64,000 nucleotides of DNA from positions 1,892,001 through 1,956,000 of the forward strand of contig NZ_WKFH01000003.1 in NCBI RefSeq assembly GCF_014884385.1, given 5' to 3'. Below are positions 48,501 through 57,383 of this stretch, piece after piece (the stretch's first letter is position 1; each line of letters starts with the position of its first letter). The translations under genes were made by a program, and so were the position numbers. The DNA is from Phycobacter azelaicus. GTDB lineage: Bacteria > Pseudomonadota > Alphaproteobacteria > Rhodobacterales > Rhodobacteraceae. A model generated the notes under the pieces. The model was not told the DNA's origin. It was given only the letters and a program-made list of their open reading frames with translations, and ran no database searches.

Positions 48501-48818
48501 TCAGATTTCAAGGTCGGAAATGTCCATTCCGGCTGTCAGCGCCGCATGTACCCAATGGGGTTTGCGACCACGTCCGCTCCAGGTTTCTTCGGGATTGTTG
48601 GGATTACGGTACTTTGCCGCGGCTTTTTGCTTTTTGCCGCCTGTGCGGGAGGCTGCGGCGATCTCTTCCAGAGAAAAGCCATACTTCGCTGCCGCTTCTT
48701 CAGCTGCTTTCAGCGCTTCCTGACGTTCGCGTACTTCGGCCGATTTAATGGCTGCTTCCACTTCTGCTTTCAGCTCAATCAATTCGCTGCGCGACATGGA
48801 AGAAAGATCAATACTCAT
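48501..48818 (-). CDS. H-NS family nucleoid protein (HvrA-like)
   Basis: A 105-residue H-NS-type protein: N-terminal coiled-coil oligomerisation segment (SRSELIELKAEVEAAIKSAEV) and a C-terminal DNA-binding domain with YRNPNNPEETWSGRGRKPHW. R. sphaeroides/capsulatus HvrA and Spb belong to this group. The start at 48818 gives the family N-terminus and has GGAG seven bases upstream; that GGAG lies in the 3' arm of a 17-bp hairpin (48823-48881), see findings. Confidence 0.9.
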   Translation of the reverse strand: MSIDLSSMSRSELIELKAEVEAAIKSAEVRERQEALKAAEEAAAKYGFSLEEIAAASRTGGKKQKAAAKYRNPNNPEETWSGRGRKPHWVHAALTAGMDISDLEI

Positions 48819-48822
48819 TTTG

Positions 48823-48881
48823 ACACTCCGGCTATATAGGGCCACTCAGGTTATTCCTGGCTTTCCTATATGCCGGAGTGT
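48823..48881 (-). promoter_or_regulatory. Hairpin in the 5' leader of the H-NS-like gene
   Basis: Arms ACACTCCGGCATATAGG and CCTATATAGCCGGAGTGT (minus strand) pair over 17 bp with one bulged A and a 24-base loop. The 3' arm contains the ribosome-binding site (GGAG). A TAATAA -10-like hexamer at 48890-48895 (minus strand) would start transcription at the base of the hairpin. Confidence 0.7.
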
Positions 48882-48942
48882 TGATGAGATTATTAGCCTA
48901 TTTTTTACACTTTTATAAAAAATTCCCCTGGCTTTACGGCCC

Positions 48943-50916
48943 TCATGCAATTTGAGGTGGTTTTGCCAATTCAACGATGTCCCCCATAATTGAATTCAGT
49001 TCAAAGTCTTTAGGGGTGTAAACCCGTGCCACACCCATTTTCTTGAGCCGCTCGGCATCATCGTCGGGGATGATTCCCCCGACGACTACAGGAATATGGC
49101 CCAGTCCGGCATTCTGCATCAGGGTCATCATGTCCTCTACCAGGGGCAGGTGGCTCCCTGACAGGATTGACAAGCCAATCACATGTGCATCGTCTTTTTG
49201 GGCTTGTTCCACAAGTTCCTGCGGGGTCATGCGGATGCCATCATAGGTGATGTCCATGCCACAGTCTCGCGCGCGGAAAGCGATCTGTTCGGCGCCATTC
49301 GAATGACCATCGAGACCCGGCTTGCCGACCACGAATTTCAGGCGACGGCCCAGCTGGTCGCTGACCGCATTCACAGCCTCCCGCAAATCGTCAAGGCCTT
49401 CTGTCTTGTTCGAGGGGGAGCCGGACACGCCGGTCGGGCCGCGATAGGTGCCATGGACCTTGCGCATCTCCTCAGCCCACTCGCCGGTTGTTACACCTGC
49501 CTTCGCGGCTGCGATCGAAGGCTCCATGATATTGCTGCCGTTCTTGGCAGCGTCACGGAGATCGGCCAGTGCTTTCTGGACTGCTGCGTTGTCGCGCTGC
49601 GCGCGCCAGTCGTTAAGGCGCCCTATCTGTTGCTGTTCTACTGCCGGGTCGACAACCATGATGCCGCCATCTTCGGTCTGCAGTGGTGAAGGCTCGCCTT
49701 CGGTCCAGCGGTTGACGCCAACCACGACGGTCTCATTGCGCTCGATCCGGTTGAGGCGTTCGGCGTTGGAATCCACCAGCCGCGATTTCATGTACTCGAT
49801 CGAGGCGACGGCGCCTCCCATGGAATCCAGGTTCGCCAGCTCGGCGCGGGCGCCTTCTTTCAGCTCTTCGACCTTGCGATCCACTGCCGGATTGCCGTCA
49901 AACAGGTCTTCGTATTCCAGAAGGTCGGTCTCATAGGCCAGGATTTGCTGCATGCGCATTGACCATTGCTGATCCCAGGGGCGGGGCAGGCCCAAGGCTT
50001 CGTTCCAGGCAGGGAGCTGCACCGCGCGGGCGCGCGCCTTTTTCGACAGGGTCACCGCCAGCATCTCGATCAGGATGCGGTAGACGTTGTTTTCCGGCTG
50101 CTGCTCGGTCAGGCCAAGGGAGTTCACCTGCACGCCATAGCGGAAGCGGCGGAATTTCGGGTTGTCCACACCATAGCGCTTTTCGCAGATCTCATCCCAG
50201 AGATCGACGAAGGCGCGCATCTTGCACATCTCGGTGACAAAGCGGATGCCCGCGTTCACGAAGAAAGAGATCCGCCCCACCAGCGCCGGGAAATCCGCAG
50301 GGTCAATGCGCGGGCGCAGTTCGTCCAGAACCGCCTGCGCTGTGGCCAGGGCAAAGGCCAGCTCCTGCTCGGGTGTCGCACCGGCCTCTTGCAGGTGGTA
50401 GGAGCAGACGTTCATCGGGTTCCATTTGGGCACGTTGGTGTAGCAGTATTCGGCCACATCCGCGATCATCTTGAGGCTCGGCTTGGGCGGGCAGATATAG
50501 GTGCCGCGGCTGAGGTATTCCTTGATCAGATCGTTCTGCACGGTGCCCTGCAGCTTGCTGACATCGGCGCCCTGTTCCTCGGCCACGGCGATGTAAAGCG
50601 AGAGCAGCCAGGGCGCGGTCGCGTTGATCGTCATCGAGGTGTTCATCTGCTCCAGCGGGATCTGGTCGAACAGGGTGCGCATGTCGCCCAGATGGCAGAC
50701 GGGAACACCCACCTTGCCCACTTCGCCGCGCGCCAGCACATGATCGCTGTCATAGCCGGTCTGGGTCGGCAGATCGAAAGCGACGGACAAGCCGGTCTGC
50801 CCTTTGGCGAGATTGGAACGGTACAGCGCGTTTGAGGCTTTGGCGGTGGAGTGGCCGGCATAGGTGCGGATCAGCCAGGGGCGGTCGGCTTTGCGGTCAT
50901 TCTGCGTCTGCGACAT
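48943..50916 (-). CDS. ecm: Ethylmalonyl-CoA mutase (B12-dependent)
   Basis: A 657-residue mutase with a large TIM-barrel substrate domain (FDLPTQTGYDSDH, YICPPKPSLKMIADV) and a C-terminal cobalamin domain with the GLDGHSNGAEQ (DxHxxG) motif and SGSHLPLVEDMM. It converts (2R)-ethylmalonyl-CoA to (2S)-methylsuccinyl-CoA. The single-polypeptide form, lacking the paired MutA/MutB arrangement, and the nearby ccr favour ethylmalonyl- over methylmalonyl-CoA mutase; the two are closely related, so the name is partly by context. Confidence 0.9.
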   Translation of the reverse strand: MSQTQNDRKADRPWLIRTYAGHSTAKASNALYRSNLAKGQTGLSVAFDLPTQTGYDSDHVLARGEVGKVGVPVCHLGDMRTLFDQIPLEQMNTSMTINATAPWLLSLYIAVAEEQGADVSKLQGTVQNDLIKEYLSRGTYICPPKPSLKMIADVAEYCYTNVPKWNPMNVCSYHLQEAGATPEQELAFALATAQAVLDELRPRIDPADFPALVGRISFFVNAGIRFVTEMCKMRAFVDLWDEICEKRYGVDNPKFRRFRYGVQVNSLGLTEQQPENNVYRILIEMLAVTLSKKARARAVQLPAWNEALGLPRPWDQQWSMRMQQILAYETDLLEYEDLFDGNPAVDRKVEELKEGARAELANLDSMGGAVASIEYMKSRLVDSNAERLNRIERNETVVVGVNRWTEGEPSPLQTEDGGIMVVDPAVEQQQIGRLNDWRAQRDNAAVQKALADLRDAAKNGSNIMEPSIAAAKAGVTTGEWAEEMRKVHGTYRGPTGVSGSPSNKTEGLDDLREAVNAVSDQLGRRLKFVVGKPGLDGHSNGAEQIAFRARDCGMDITYDGIRMTPQELVEQAQKDDAHVIGLSILSGSHLPLVEDMMTLMQNAGLGHIPVVVGGIIPDDDAERLKKMGVARVYTPKDFELNSIMGDIVELAKPPQIA

Positions 50917-51080
50917 GGGCGGGCCTCACGATTCTAGGTTCGGTAATTTTATTTCGCTGAGGCGATGTAAAGCGGAATAATAGATCCATGTCAATTCGCT
51001 GCGTTGCGGCGAAGCCCTGTGCGGGTTGTTATCCTGCGTCACAATTGCCCGGACCCGGCTTTGCTGCCACAGTCTTGACC

Positions 51081-52520
51081 ATGACAGACACCGTCGAGAT
51101 CCCGATTTGGCTCTTTGCGCTGATCCTGCTGTTTGCGGCGGTCACCTTTGCTTCGCATTTCCTGTTTCCCTCGGTGCGCTGGTTCTTCCGGCGGCGGCTG
51201 GAGCGGGCGGTGGCGCGGCTCAACCGGCGGCTGGAACGCCCGATCGAGCCGTTTCGCCTGGCGCGGCGCTATGACATGATCCAGCGGCTGATCTATGATC
51301 CGCAGGTGGCGCAGGCGGTGGCCGATCACGCGGCGGCGGAAGGCATTCCCGACAATGTCGCCTTTGAAGAGGCACTCCGCTATGCGCGTGAGATCGTGCC
51401 GTCCTTTTCCGCCTTCACCTATTTCAGCTTTGCCATTCGCGTGACGCGCTGGCTTTCGAATGCGATCTACAGGGTGCGCCTTGGTCATCAGGACGAAGAG
51501 GCCCTGCGCCGTATCGACCCGGAGGCAACGCTGGTTTTTGTGATGAACCACCGCAGCAATATGGACTACGTGCTGATCACCTATCTGGCGGCGCGGCGCT
51601 CGGCGCTGTCCTATGCGGTGGGGGAGTGGGCGCGGGTCTGGCCTTTGTCGCGGCTGATCCGGGCCATGGGCGCTTATTTCATCCGCCGCAAATCCCGCAA
51701 TGAGCTTTATCGCCGGGTGCTGGCTACCTATGTGCGCCTTGCCACCCAAGGGGGCGCAACGCAGGCGATGTTTCCCGAAGGGGGGCTGAGCCTCGATGGG
51801 GCGCTGGCGCCGCCGCGCATGGGATTGCTAAAGTATATCGTGGCGGCGCAGGACGCGGCAGGTCCCAGCCGGGATGTGGTATTTGTGCCCGTTGGGCTGA
51901 ACTATGACTGGGTGCTGGAGGATAAGATCCTGACCTCTGCCGGGCGCGCGGGTGAGCGACGCTTCAAGGCCCGCATAGGGGTCGTCATGGCGCGCATGCT
52001 GCGGCAGCTGTGGCTTTGGATGACTGGGCGCTATCACCGCTTCGGCTATGCGGCGGTGAACTTTGGTCGCCCCCTCAGCCTTGCGGAGTTCACGGCTGCG
52101 CAGCCTGAGAACGGGCAGGGCGCCGAAGATCTGCCTGCGCCTTTGTCGCAGGAACTGATGGAGCGGATTGGGGAAATCGTGCCGGTCTTGCCTGTTCCTG
52201 CGGTTGCCCGGCTGCTTTTGTCCGAAGGGGCGATGTCGCGCAGTGCATTGGAGCAGCGGCTGGGTTCTTTGCTGAAGCGTATTCCCATGGCGCATGTCCA
52301 TGTGCCGCGTCACAGCCATGCCTATGCGGTTGAGGCGGCCCTGCGGATCCTGATCCAGCGCGGAATCATTCGGGCCGAGCGTGGCCGATATATACCTGTT
52401 CCGGCAAAACGGGATCTTTTGACCTACTATGCCAACTCGATCCGCCACCTGGTTCCGGCAGCCTCCCTGACCGCTGATGCTGCACCCGCTAAGGATTTTT
52501 CTGCACCTGCAAGGTCATAA
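51081..52520 (+). CDS. Glycerol-3-phosphate/lysophosphatidate acyltransferase family protein
   Basis: A 479-residue membrane-associated acyltransferase. One N-terminal transmembrane segment (PIWLFALILLFAAVTFASHF), then the PlsB/PlsC-type catalytic NHRSNMDY (HxxxxD) and FPEGG blocks, then a long C-terminal region. It is larger than PlsC and smaller than PlsB of E. coli. The start at 51081 avoids a poor N-terminal extension to 50988. Lies between ecm (divergent) and ccr; no pathway link is obvious. Confidence 0.85.
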   Translation: MTDTVEIPIWLFALILLFAAVTFASHFLFPSVRWFFRRRLERAVARLNRRLERPIEPFRLARRYDMIQRLIYDPQVAQAVADHAAAEGIPDNVAFEEALRYAREIVPSFSAFTYFSFAIRVTRWLSNAIYRVRLGHQDEEALRRIDPEATLVFVMNHRSNMDYVLITYLAARRSALSYAVGEWARVWPLSRLIRAMGAYFIRRKSRNELYRRVLATYVRLATQGGATQAMFPEGGLSLDGALAPPRMGLLKYIVAAQDAAGPSRDVVFVPVGLNYDWVLEDKILTSAGRAGERRFKARIGVVMARMLRQLWLWMTGRYHRFGYAAVNFGRPLSLAEFTAAQPENGQGAEDLPAPLSQELMERIGEIVPVLPVPAVARLLLSEGAMSRSALEQRLGSLLKRIPMAHVHVPRHSHAYAVEAALRILIQRGIIRAERGRYIPVPAKRDLLTYYANSIRHLVPAASLTADAAPAKDFSAPARS

Positions 52521-52631
52521 AATTACAAAACGACATCAAATGGGGTTGCATTATTACCTTCCCGTTTCTATTCCCTAGGTAGGCCCGCGATTCTGCATTG
52601 CGGCGAAATGTTTCATACGAAGGAGGCCATC

Positions 52632-53918
52632 ATGGCTCTGGACAAGCAGACCGACGTTCTGTCCTACGAGGCGCCCGAGAAGGATCTCTATGAGATGGGC
52701 GAAATCCCCCCGATGGGTTACGTCCCCAAGAAAATGTACGCCTGGACCATCCGCAAGGAGCGTCACGGCGAGCCGAACACCGCCATGGTCGAAGAAGTGG
52801 TGGACGTGCCCGAGCTGGACAGCCACGAGGTGCTGGTTCTGGTGATGGCGGCAGGCGTCAACTACAACGGTGTCTGGGCGGCCCTTGGCCAGCCGATCTC
52901 GCCATTCGATGGCCACAAGGCGCCGTATCACATCGCCGGTTCCGATGCGTCGGGCATCGTCTGGGCCGTGGGTGACAAGGTCACGCGCTGGAAGGTGGGC
53001 GACGAGGTCGTGATCCACTGCAACCAGGACGACGGCGACGACGAGGAATGCAACGGTGGCGATCCGATGTACTCCCCCAGCCAGCGGATCTGGGGTTACG
53101 AGACCCCCGATGGCTCCTTTGCCCAGTTCACCAATGTGCAGGCTCAGCAGCTGATGCCGCGCCCCAAGCACCTGAGCTGGGAAGAGGCTGCCTGCTACAC
53201 GCTGACGCTGGCCACCGCCTACCGAATGCTGTTCGGCCATGAGCCGCACGACCTGAAGCCGGGCCAGAACGTTCTGGTCTGGGGCGCATCGGGCGGTCTC
53301 GGCTCCTATGCGATCCAGCTGATCAACACTGCGGGCGCCAATGCGATCGGCGTGATCTCCGACGAAAGCAAGCGTGACTTTGTGATGGGACTGGGCGCCA
53401 AGGGCGTTCTGAACCGCAAGGATTTCAACTGCTGGGGCCAGCTGCCTACAGTCAACACGCCGGAATACGCCAACTGGTTCAAGGAAGCCCGCAAGTTCGG
53501 CAAGGCGATCTGGGACATCACCGGCAAGGGTGTGAACGTGGACATGGTCTTTGAACACCCCGGTGAGGCGACCTTCCCGGTCTCCACCTTCGTGGTGAAG
53601 AAGGGCGGCATGGTCGTGATCTGCGCGGGCACCTCCGGCTTCAACTGTACCTTCGATGTGCGCTACATGTGGATGCACCAGAAGCGTTTGCAGGGATCGC
53701 ATTTTGCCCATCTGAAGCAGGCCTCAGCGGCCAACAAGCTGATGATCGAGCGGCGTCTTGACCCCTGCATGTCCGAGGTTTTTGCGTGGAACGACCTGCC
53801 CGAAGCGCACATGAAGATGCTGCGCAACGAGCATCTGCCGGGCAATATGTCGGTGCTGGTGCAGGCCCCCAAGACAGGCATGCGCACCCTGGCCGAGGTT
53901 CTTGAAGCGGGCAAGTAA
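52632..53918 (+). CDS. ccr: Crotonyl-CoA carboxylase/reductase
   Basis: A 428-residue medium-chain dehydrogenase that reductively carboxylates crotonyl-CoA to (2S)-ethylmalonyl-CoA with NADPH, the key enzyme of the ethylmalonyl-CoA pathway. MALDKQTDVLSYEAPEKDL at the start, GVNYNGVWAALGQP, the NADPH-binding GASGGLGSYA and HFAHLKQASAANKLM are characteristic. AAGGAGG precedes the ATG at 52632. Closed by a terminator at 53955. A CTGCATTGCGG near-palindrome lies in its leader. Confidence 0.97.
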   Translation: MALDKQTDVLSYEAPEKDLYEMGEIPPMGYVPKKMYAWTIRKERHGEPNTAMVEEVVDVPELDSHEVLVLVMAAGVNYNGVWAALGQPISPFDGHKAPYHIAGSDASGIVWAVGDKVTRWKVGDEVVIHCNQDDGDDEECNGGDPMYSPSQRIWGYETPDGSFAQFTNVQAQQLMPRPKHLSWEEAACYTLTLATAYRMLFGHEPHDLKPGQNVLVWGASGGLGSYAIQLINTAGANAIGVISDESKRDFVMGLGAKGVLNRKDFNCWGQLPTVNTPEYANWFKEARKFGKAIWDITGKGVNVDMVFEHPGEATFPVSTFVVKKGGMVVICAGTSGFNCTFDVRYMWMHQKRLQGSHFAHLKQASAANKLMIERRLDPCMSEVFAWNDLPEAHMKMLRNEHLPGNMSVLVQAPKTGMRTLAEVLEAGK

Positions 53919-53954
53919 TCCGCAGGCCAACCGGCCAGACCTACAAAAAAAAGC

Positions 53955-53989
53955 AAGAGCGAATCATTTCAAATGGTTCGCTCTTTTTT
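53955..53989 (+). terminator. Terminator after ccr
   Basis: Stem AAGAGCGAA...TTCGCTCTT with further inner pairs, flanked by T6. Confidence 0.9.
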
Positions 53990-54133
53990 GTCTGTGAAGA
54001 TGCCGAAAACGCAAAATCAGCAACTTATCCGCCGAACCCTCACCATTTCGGGGGAAGAAAAAGCTGCGAATAGGACCAATTTTACAAAGAAATTATGATG
54101 GTGGCCGGAACTGGATAGGCTCAGGGGGCCGCT

Positions 54134-54352
54134 ATGGGAGAAAACGGATGGATTTTGGACGTTCTCGTTGACCTCAGGGAGGTTGCCGCTGCAAAAGGTC
54201 TGGGGAGACTGAGCGACCAGCTGGATATCGCACTGGATATCGCTTACGCAGAGATCTCGCCAAGAGCAGACGACAACGGTGCGCGATCCTATGGGGAAGA
54301 AGGTAGATCTCGACGGCATTCTGGAGGATTTGGATGCCACAACGAGTCTTGA
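54134..54352 (+). CDS. Small protein overlapping the luxR start
   Basis: A 72-residue frame starting MGENGWILDVLVDLREVAAA and continuing with LGRLSDQLDIALDIAYAEIS, a plausible helical protein with good codon use up to about residue 45. An AGGGGG stretch precedes the ATG. Its last third overlaps the luxR start in another frame. The helical part looks like small proteins I have seen ahead of luxR in roseobacters; the C-terminal part may be translated only incidentally. May couple translation of luxR. Confidence 0.5.
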   Translation: MGENGWILDVLVDLREVAAAKGLGRLSDQLDIALDIAYAEISPRADDNGARSYGEEGRSRRHSGGFGCHNES

Positions 54353-55010
54353 TGGTCTGCAAGAGATCACCGAGCGCGTGCGGGATGCCTTCGGTGTCGA
54401 TCATATCGTATATCACTGGGTCGACAGTGCCGGAGAGCAATATGGCTGCGGCACCTATGATGAGGCCTGGGTCCAGCACTACCTTGAGCAAGGATATCTG
54501 CGCACGGACCCGGTCATTATCGGCTGCTATCAGAGGTTTCATCCCGTCGACTGGAAACGGCTCGACTGGTCTACAAAAACTGCACGCATATTCCTGAAAG
54601 ACGCACTGGCCCATGGGGTCGGCAATCAGGGGTATTCAATTCCGATTCGGGGACCAAACGGGCAATTCGCCCTGTTTACCGTCAATCACAATTGCGAGGA
54701 TGAAGAATGGGCTGAATTCACAGAGAGCCATAGCCGGGAACTGATTCTCATGGCGCACTATTTCAATCGAAAAGCGCTGGAATTCGAACCGGACCGTGGA
54801 CCTGAAAAAGCACAGACACTATCGCCGCGTGAAATCGACGCACTGACGTTGTTGGCTATTGGTTACAGCCGTGCGCAAGTCGCACAAACCTTGTCGATTT
54901 CCGAACATACGTTGCGCGTTTACATCGAAAGCGCACGTTTCAAGCTTGGCGCGCTGAACACCACGCATGCAATTGCGCGGGCCCTTAGTTGCGGCCTGAT
55001 TGTCGTTTAA
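54291..55010 (+). CDS. luxR: LuxR family quorum-sensing regulator
   Basis: A 239-residue regulator: N-terminal autoinducer-binding domain (W..Y..DP pattern in AWVQHYLEQGYLRTDPVI) and C-terminal LuxR helix-turn-helix (LSPREIDALTLLAIGYS, then SISEHTLRVYIESARFKL). Start at the ATG 54291; a GTG at 54279 is possible. Followed 111 bp later by a luxI-type synthase. In Phaeobacter the pair at this position is called PgaR/PgaI and uses 3-hydroxydecanoyl-homoserine lactone; that identity is inferred from context. Confidence 0.9.
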   Translation: MGKKVDLDGILEDLDATTSLDGLQEITERVRDAFGVDHIVYHWVDSAGEQYGCGTYDEAWVQHYLEQGYLRTDPVIIGCYQRFHPVDWKRLDWSTKTARIFLKDALAHGVGNQGYSIPIRGPNGQFALFTVNHNCEDEEWAEFTESHSRELILMAHYFNRKALEFEPDRGPEKAQTLSPREIDALTLLAIGYSRAQVAQTLSISEHTLRVYIESARFKLGALNTTHAIARALSCGLIVV

Positions 55011-55121
55011 GTGATTGAATAAAAAATAGAATTTAGCCTCTTCAATTTATCTAAAGTCTTTGGTTCTTCACTTTCAGGCCGTATTCTGTCCCTGCATTTC
55101 AAGCTAAAGGGGACAATGCAA

Positions 55122-55763
55122 ATGCTTCGATACATCTACGGACACGACCTTCACAAATACCCGGAACTGGCCCACTCCATGTTCACGGATCGCGCTGACC
55201 AATTCCGCACTCGGCTGGGCTGGGAGGTCAATGTTGATTCCAAGGGCGAAGAGCGAGACCAATATGACGCGCTGGATCCGCTTTATGTGATCTGGGAAAT
55301 GCCCGATGGCAGCCATGGTGGTTCGATGCGGTTTCTTCCCACCACGGGACGCGTCATGGTGAATGAAATCTTTGGCCATCTGACCGGCGGGGCGCCCATT
55401 GTCAGCCCGCTGATCTGGGAGTGCACGCGGTTCTGCCTGTCGCGTAACGCACCTTCCCGCGTTGCCGGCGCCTTGATGCTGGGCGGTGGCGAGATAATGC
55501 GCAATTTTGGTGTGCGTCATTTCGTGGGTGTCTTCGACAAGCGCATGGTGCGCATCTATCGCGCCATCGGCTCCAGCCCTGAGGTACTGGGCACCGAAGG
55601 TGAAGGGCGTGATCAGATCAACGTCGGCCTTTGGGAGTTCACGCCCGAAAGCTACGATCTGGTGGCCAAACGTGCGGGCATCGCGCCCGAGCTTTCTCGG
55701 CTTTGGTTCGAACGCGCCTTTGGCGATGCCGGACCTGTCGCACCGATGGCGATGACCGGTTGA
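55122..55763 (+). CDS. luxI: Acyl-homoserine lactone synthase
   Basis: A 213-residue LuxI-type enzyme joining an acyl group (from acyl-ACP) to S-adenosylmethionine. Starting at MLRYIYGHDL places the invariant residues at Arg24, Phe28 and Trp34, the canonical LuxI numbering, which favours the ATG at 55122 over 55116; AAGGGG is also better spaced for it. RFLPTTGRVMVNEIF and SPLIWECTRFCL are conserved. No clear lux box is seen in the 111-bp luxR-luxI gap, which is A/T rich. Named PgaI in Phaeobacter. Confidence 0.93.
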   Translation: MLRYIYGHDLHKYPELAHSMFTDRADQFRTRLGWEVNVDSKGEERDQYDALDPLYVIWEMPDGSHGGSMRFLPTTGRVMVNEIFGHLTGGAPIVSPLIWECTRFCLSRNAPSRVAGALMLGGGEIMRNFGVRHFVGVFDKRMVRIYRAIGSSPEVLGTEGEGRDQINVGLWEFTPESYDLVAKRAGIAPELSRLWFERAFGDAGPVAPMAMTG

Positions 55764-55847
55764 TTTGCGTTCCTAGTAAATAATCCCTGCTTGTTCCCGG
55801 GTCGGTTGCCGCTGGTGCAGCCGACCCACCGGCTGTAGTGTCGCGCC

Positions 55848-57383
55848 ATGACACAGCCTCTTATCCAGTTCTCTGATGACCAGGCCACGGCCTATGACAG
55901 CGTGACCCAGCTTTTGCGCGAGGCCGGTGTCGATCTGGACGATGGTCTCTTGCACCCGCCGCGCGGCGATGCGGGCGTGATGGCGGTCATTGGCAAGGCC
56001 GGATCGGGCAAGACGCTGCTTTTGGCTGAACTCTACAAAGCGCTGGAGCAGGCCGGTGTCGAGGTGGTTTCGGGCGACTATGAAAGCCGTAAGAAGAACG
56101 GAAAGCGCACGCTTGCGATCCTTGCCCCGACGAACAAGGCCGCCAGCGTCTTGCGCCTGCGCGGGGTGCCCGCGACCACGATCCACCGGATCCTCTATAC
56201 CCCCGTCTATGATCCTGAATATGAGCGCATCGCGGAATGGCTGGCCGGCAATGGTGACGAGCCCGAGATCGAGGGCCTGACGCCCGAGGCTCTTGCCCGC
56301 GCCGCCGCTTTTTACGAGCGCAACAAATCGATCCCCGGCGCCCTGGCCGCCGCAGGCCTGCGCGGATCCGATTTCATCACCGGATGGAAGCGCCGTGAGG
56401 AGCCCCTAGACATCGGTTTCGTCGATGAGGCCTCGATGCTGGATGATCGCCAGTTTGAGGACCTGAAAGAGATTTTCCCGACTCTCCTGCTGTTTGGCGA
56501 TCCGGCCCAGCTGGCGCCGGTGAACCAGTCGGGCGCCATGGTGTTCGATGGTCTGCCAGAGCCGCGCAAGCAGGTGCTCAGCCGCATTCACCGGCAGGAG
56601 GCCGACAACCCGATCCTCGACCTCGCCCATGCCTTGGCGGATCCAGAGCTGGGGTTTGAGGATTTTGAACGCATGGTCGAAGACACCGCCCGCCGCGACC
56701 CCCGCGTGGTCTGGGGACAGCGTGTCGAGGTGGACCTGATGGCGCGCTCGCCCGTTCTGGTCTGGCGCAACGCGACACGCATTCGTCTGATCAACGCTTT
56801 TCGCAGCGTGCATGGCGCCCCCGAGGATGCGCTGATCGAGGGCGAGCCGCTGATCTGCGACGGGATCGAACTGCCGCTGAAACACCGCAAGAAACGGCTG
56901 GACCTCGAGGCGCGCGGCCTGATCAAGGGCGCGCAGGTGATCTACCTCGGCCCCGGCCGCAAGCCCGGTTTCTCGCGCCTGCATGTGATGGGTGCTGAGG
57001 ATCCGCAGGTCTCCGCCGCCTCCATCGTGAAGATCGAGAAACCGGACGAGGAAGAGCCCTTCATTCCCTATGCTGCGCGGATGGGGGCGACCTTCCTTCA
57101 CGGCGCGGCGGTGACCATTCACAAGGCCCAAGGGTCGCAGTGGGAAACCGCGCAGGTCTTTGCTCCCGACATATACGCCGCCGCTCGCATGGGGCGCGTC
57201 GAGGCCGGACAACCCCTGTGGAAGCGCCTGGCCTATGTGGCGATCACCCGTGCGCAGGAGCGGCTGATCTGGGTGGTGCGCAACCGGCTGGCCAAACCTT
57301 CGGGGCCGCTGCGCGTGGACGATCTGCGTGCCGCCCCCGTGGCCGCATTGACACTAGAGGCAGAGGAGGAAGCCGCGATATGA
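55848..57383 (+). CDS. RecD-like ATP-dependent DNA helicase
   Basis: A 511-residue superfamily 1 helicase. Walker A GKAGSGKT (49-56), motif II VDEASML, GDPAQLAPV (motif III), and the C-terminal UvrD_C_2-type AAVTIHKAQGSQW and YVAITRAQERL. It resembles RecD/TraA-type 5'-3' helicases without RecBC partners here. Its stop overlaps the start of an SDR gene (ATGA), an unusual partner. Confidence 0.88.
   Translation: MTQPLIQFSDDQATAYDSVTQLLREAGVDLDDGLLHPPRGDAGVMAVIGKAGSGKTLLLAELYKALEQAGVEVVSGDYESRKKNGKRTLAILAPTNKAASVLRLRGVPATTIHRILYTPVYDPEYERIAEWLAGNGDEPEIEGLTPEALARAAAFYERNKSIPGALAAAGLRGSDFITGWKRREEPLDIGFVDEASMLDDRQFEDLKEIFPTLLLFGDPAQLAPVNQSGAMVFDGLPEPRKQVLSRIHRQEADNPILDLAHALADPELGFEDFERMVEDTARRDPRVVWGQRVEVDLMARSPVLVWRNATRIRLINAFRSVHGAPEDALIEGEPLICDGIELPLKHRKKRLDLEARGLIKGAQVIYLGPGRKPGFSRLHVMGAEDPQVSAASIVKIEKPDEEEPFIPYAARMGATFLHGAAVTIHKAQGSQWETAQVFAPDIYAAARMGRVEAGQPLWKRLAYVAITRAQERLIWVVRNRLAKPSGPLRVDDLRAAPVAALTLEAEEEAAI

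Noticed and set aside
48823..48881. Inverted repeat ahead of the H-NS-like gene as the ecm terminator
   Set aside because: No T-tract after the stem on the minus strand; it ends in the ribosome-binding site of the next gene.
55011..55121. lux box between luxR and luxI
   Set aside because: No convincing dyad of the lux-box type could be found by eye.
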